This document shows, piece after piece, positions 7,279 to 8,287 of a DNA stretch of 8,287 nt. Position 1 is the first letter of the stretch, and every line of letters begins with the position of its first letter. The notes below the pieces were generated by a model. That model saw nothing but the letters and a program-made list of their open reading frames with translations. It ran no database searches and was not told the DNA's origin. Source of the stretch: an uncultured Verrucomicrobiota bacterium (GTDB taxonomy: Bacteria > Verrucomicrobiota > Verrucomicrobiia > Limisphaerales > UBA9464). Location of the stretch: positions 1 to 8,287 of the forward strand of contig CAIYFP010000195.1 in assembly GCA_903925515.1 (NCBI GenBank), written 5' to 3'. Made by a program: the position numbers and the translations under genes.

Positions 7279-8154
7279 ATGCAAGAAACCGGAACCATGG
7301 ACACCACACGGCGGCTCACCCTGGGGCACTCCCCGGACCCGGACGACGCGTTCATGTTCTACGGGTTGGCGCGGGGCTTGATCCAGACACCCGGGCTGGA
7401 GTTCGAGCATGTCCTGCAGGACATCCAGACGTTGAACGAGCGCGCCACGCGCGGGGAACTCGACGTCTCCGCGATCAGCATCCACGCCTACGCCCATGTC
7501 TCGCGCGACTACGCCTTGCTGCCAAGCGGCGCCAGCATGGGCGACGGCTACGGCCCCATGCTCGTGGCACGACGCGCCATGGGGCGCGACGAGGTCTCCC
7601 GGGCACGCATCGCCGTTCCCGGCCGCATGACCAGCGCGTTCCTCGCCCTGCAACTCTGGCTCGGGCGCACCGCGACGGACATCCACCACGTGGTGGTGCC
7701 GTTCGACGAGGTCTTCAAGGCGGTCCGGGACGGCGTCGCAGACGTGGGACTCATCATCCACGAGGGCCAGCTGACCTATCGCAACGAGGGACTTGAGCTG
7801 TGCGCCGACCTCGGCGTCTGGTGGGGAACCGAGAACGAGGGCCTGCCGCTTCCCCTCGGCGGCAACGTCATCCACAAGCGACACGACGCCGCGCTCAGGA
7901 CCCGCGTCGCACGCATCCTGCACGACAGCATCCAGTTCAGCCTCGACCACCGGTCCGACGCCGTGGAGCACTCCATGCGCTGGGCTCGCGACATGGGCAT
8001 GGACCTCGCCGACAAGTTCGTCGGGATGTACGTGAACCACTGGACGCTCGACTACGGCGAGCGCGGACGGGAAAGCATCCGGCGCTTCCTCGCGAGGGGA
8101 CAGCAGCTTGGCGCATTGCCCATGGCCCCGCCGCTTGAGTTCGTGGAGGCGTAG
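7279..8154 (+). CDS. mqnD: 1,4-dihydroxy-6-naphthoate synthase, futalosine pathway
   Basis: MqnD converts cyclic dehypoxanthine futalosine to 1,4-dihydroxy-6-naphthoate in the futalosine route to menaquinone. It is cytoplasmic and has a periplasmic-binding-protein-like two-lobe fold. The 291-residue product shows the family marks in order: GHSPDPDDAFMFY (16-28), SGASMGDGYGPML (83-95), IAVPGRMTSAF (111-121), the IHEGQLTY block (160-167), LPLGGNVIHK (191-200) and YVNHWTLDYG (251-260). The length is normal and it has no signal peptide. SPDPDDAF together with IHEGQ favours MqnD over its paralogue MqnA (chorismate dehydratase). ATG 7279 is the longest start. ATG 7297 (285 residues) is equally plausible and places the first motif nearer the N-terminus. 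An AGGTG at 7260-7264 is rather far from either start. The 22-bp gap to the S46 gene suggests shared transcription. No other mqn gene lies in the window, so the pathway genes are presumably scattered. Confidence 0.93.
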   Translation: MQETGTMDTTRRLTLGHSPDPDDAFMFYGLARGLIQTPGLEFEHVLQDIQTLNERATRGELDVSAISIHAYAHVSRDYALLPSGASMGDGYGPMLVARRAMGRDEVSRARIAVPGRMTSAFLALQLWLGRTATDIHHVVVPFDEVFKAVRDGVADVGLIIHEGQLTYRNEGLELCADLGVWWGTENEGLPLPLGGNVIHKRHDAALRTRVARILHDSIQFSLDHRSDAVEHSMRWARDMGMDLADKFVGMYVNHWTLDYGERGRESIRRFLARGQQLGALPMAPPLEFVEA

Positions 8155-8171
8155 CCACGCCAGAAGGCGCT

Positions 8172-8193
8172 GCCCGGGGCGCGCGCCCCAGGC
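8172..8193 (+). terminator. GC-rich inverted repeat after mqnD, possible terminator
   Basis: A perfect 14-bp palindrome, GGGGCGCGCGCCCC (8176-8189), is extended by GCC and GGC arms across one mismatch. It begins 17 bp past the mqnD stop. The position suits transcription termination or mRNA 3' protection. No T-run follows, and a perfect palindrome leaves little room for a loop, so its role as an intrinsic terminator is uncertain. Confidence 0.4.
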
Positions 8194-8287
8194 TAGTGTC
8201 GTGTCTCACAAATCGCTGGTGTTTGGTTGCTCCAAGAATGCCCCGGGGCAAGGCGTGAGGACGGAGCATACCCGCAGCGGTCTGTGA
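8194..8287. repeat. Possible left part of a dispersed non-coding repeat, cut by the window end
   Basis: Right after the GC hairpin the base composition drops visibly (TAGTGTCGTGTCTCACAAAT and onward, to about 8240) compared with the surrounding genes. The stretch holds a palindrome TGCCCCGGGGCA (8239-8250). The last bases (TGTGA, 8283-8287) are the reverse complement of TCACA at 8206-8210, as if a right inverted end were starting. No protein-coding potential is seen. A MITE-like or REP-like element is only a guess; it could simply be an intergenic region with the promoter of the next gene. Confidence 0.25.

Noticed and set aside
5925..7355. 476-codon minus-strand frame opposite the S46 gene and the start of mqnD
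   Set aside because: It overlaps two well-supported genes on the other strand and its translation shows no domain.

Overview
The window is about 8.3 kb of very GC-rich bacterial DNA, dense in genes. It carries four protein-coding genes, one small convergent terminator, one divergent intergenic region and the edge of what may be a dispersed repeat at the right end. The gene set suggests a Gram-negative-type bacterium, most likely of the Verrucomicrobiota or a close PVC relative. This is an inference from family content: a very large two-module FG-GAP/UnbV secreted protein, an amidase with a copper-amine-oxidase-N-like front domain, a Cys-poor S46 peptidase and MqnD of the futalosine menaquinone route. 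There is no rRNA or other direct phylogenetic marker.

Layout, left to right. At 98-3697 (+) is a 1199-residue exported protein with 13 calcium-binding FG-GAP/VCBS-type loops and two ASPIC/UnbV domains, arranged as two successive modules. At 3720-4703 (-) is a zinc N-acetylmuramoyl-L-alanine amidase that converges on it. A 21-bp hairpin in the 22-bp gap probably terminates both. The region 4704-5171 is a divergent spacer of about 470 bp with an 8-bp tandem triplet and no convincing gene. At 5172-7256 (+) is a 694-residue exported S46 dipeptidyl-peptidase. At 7279-8154 (+) is mqnD (1,4-dihydroxy-6-naphthoate synthase), only 22 bp downstream and probably co-transcribed. The region 8155-8287 has a strong GC hairpin and then a stretch of visibly lower GC.

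The genes do not form an evident single pathway. Three encode exported cell-envelope proteins: a putative surface protein, a peptidoglycan amidase and a dipeptidase. The fourth encodes a cytoplasmic enzyme of quinone synthesis. I see no defence system, CRISPR array, integrase, transposase, tRNA or rRNA, and no strong case for an undescribed system. The best leads are the disulfide-less S46 variant, the duplicated FG-GAP/UnbV architecture and the possible repeat boundary at the right edge.
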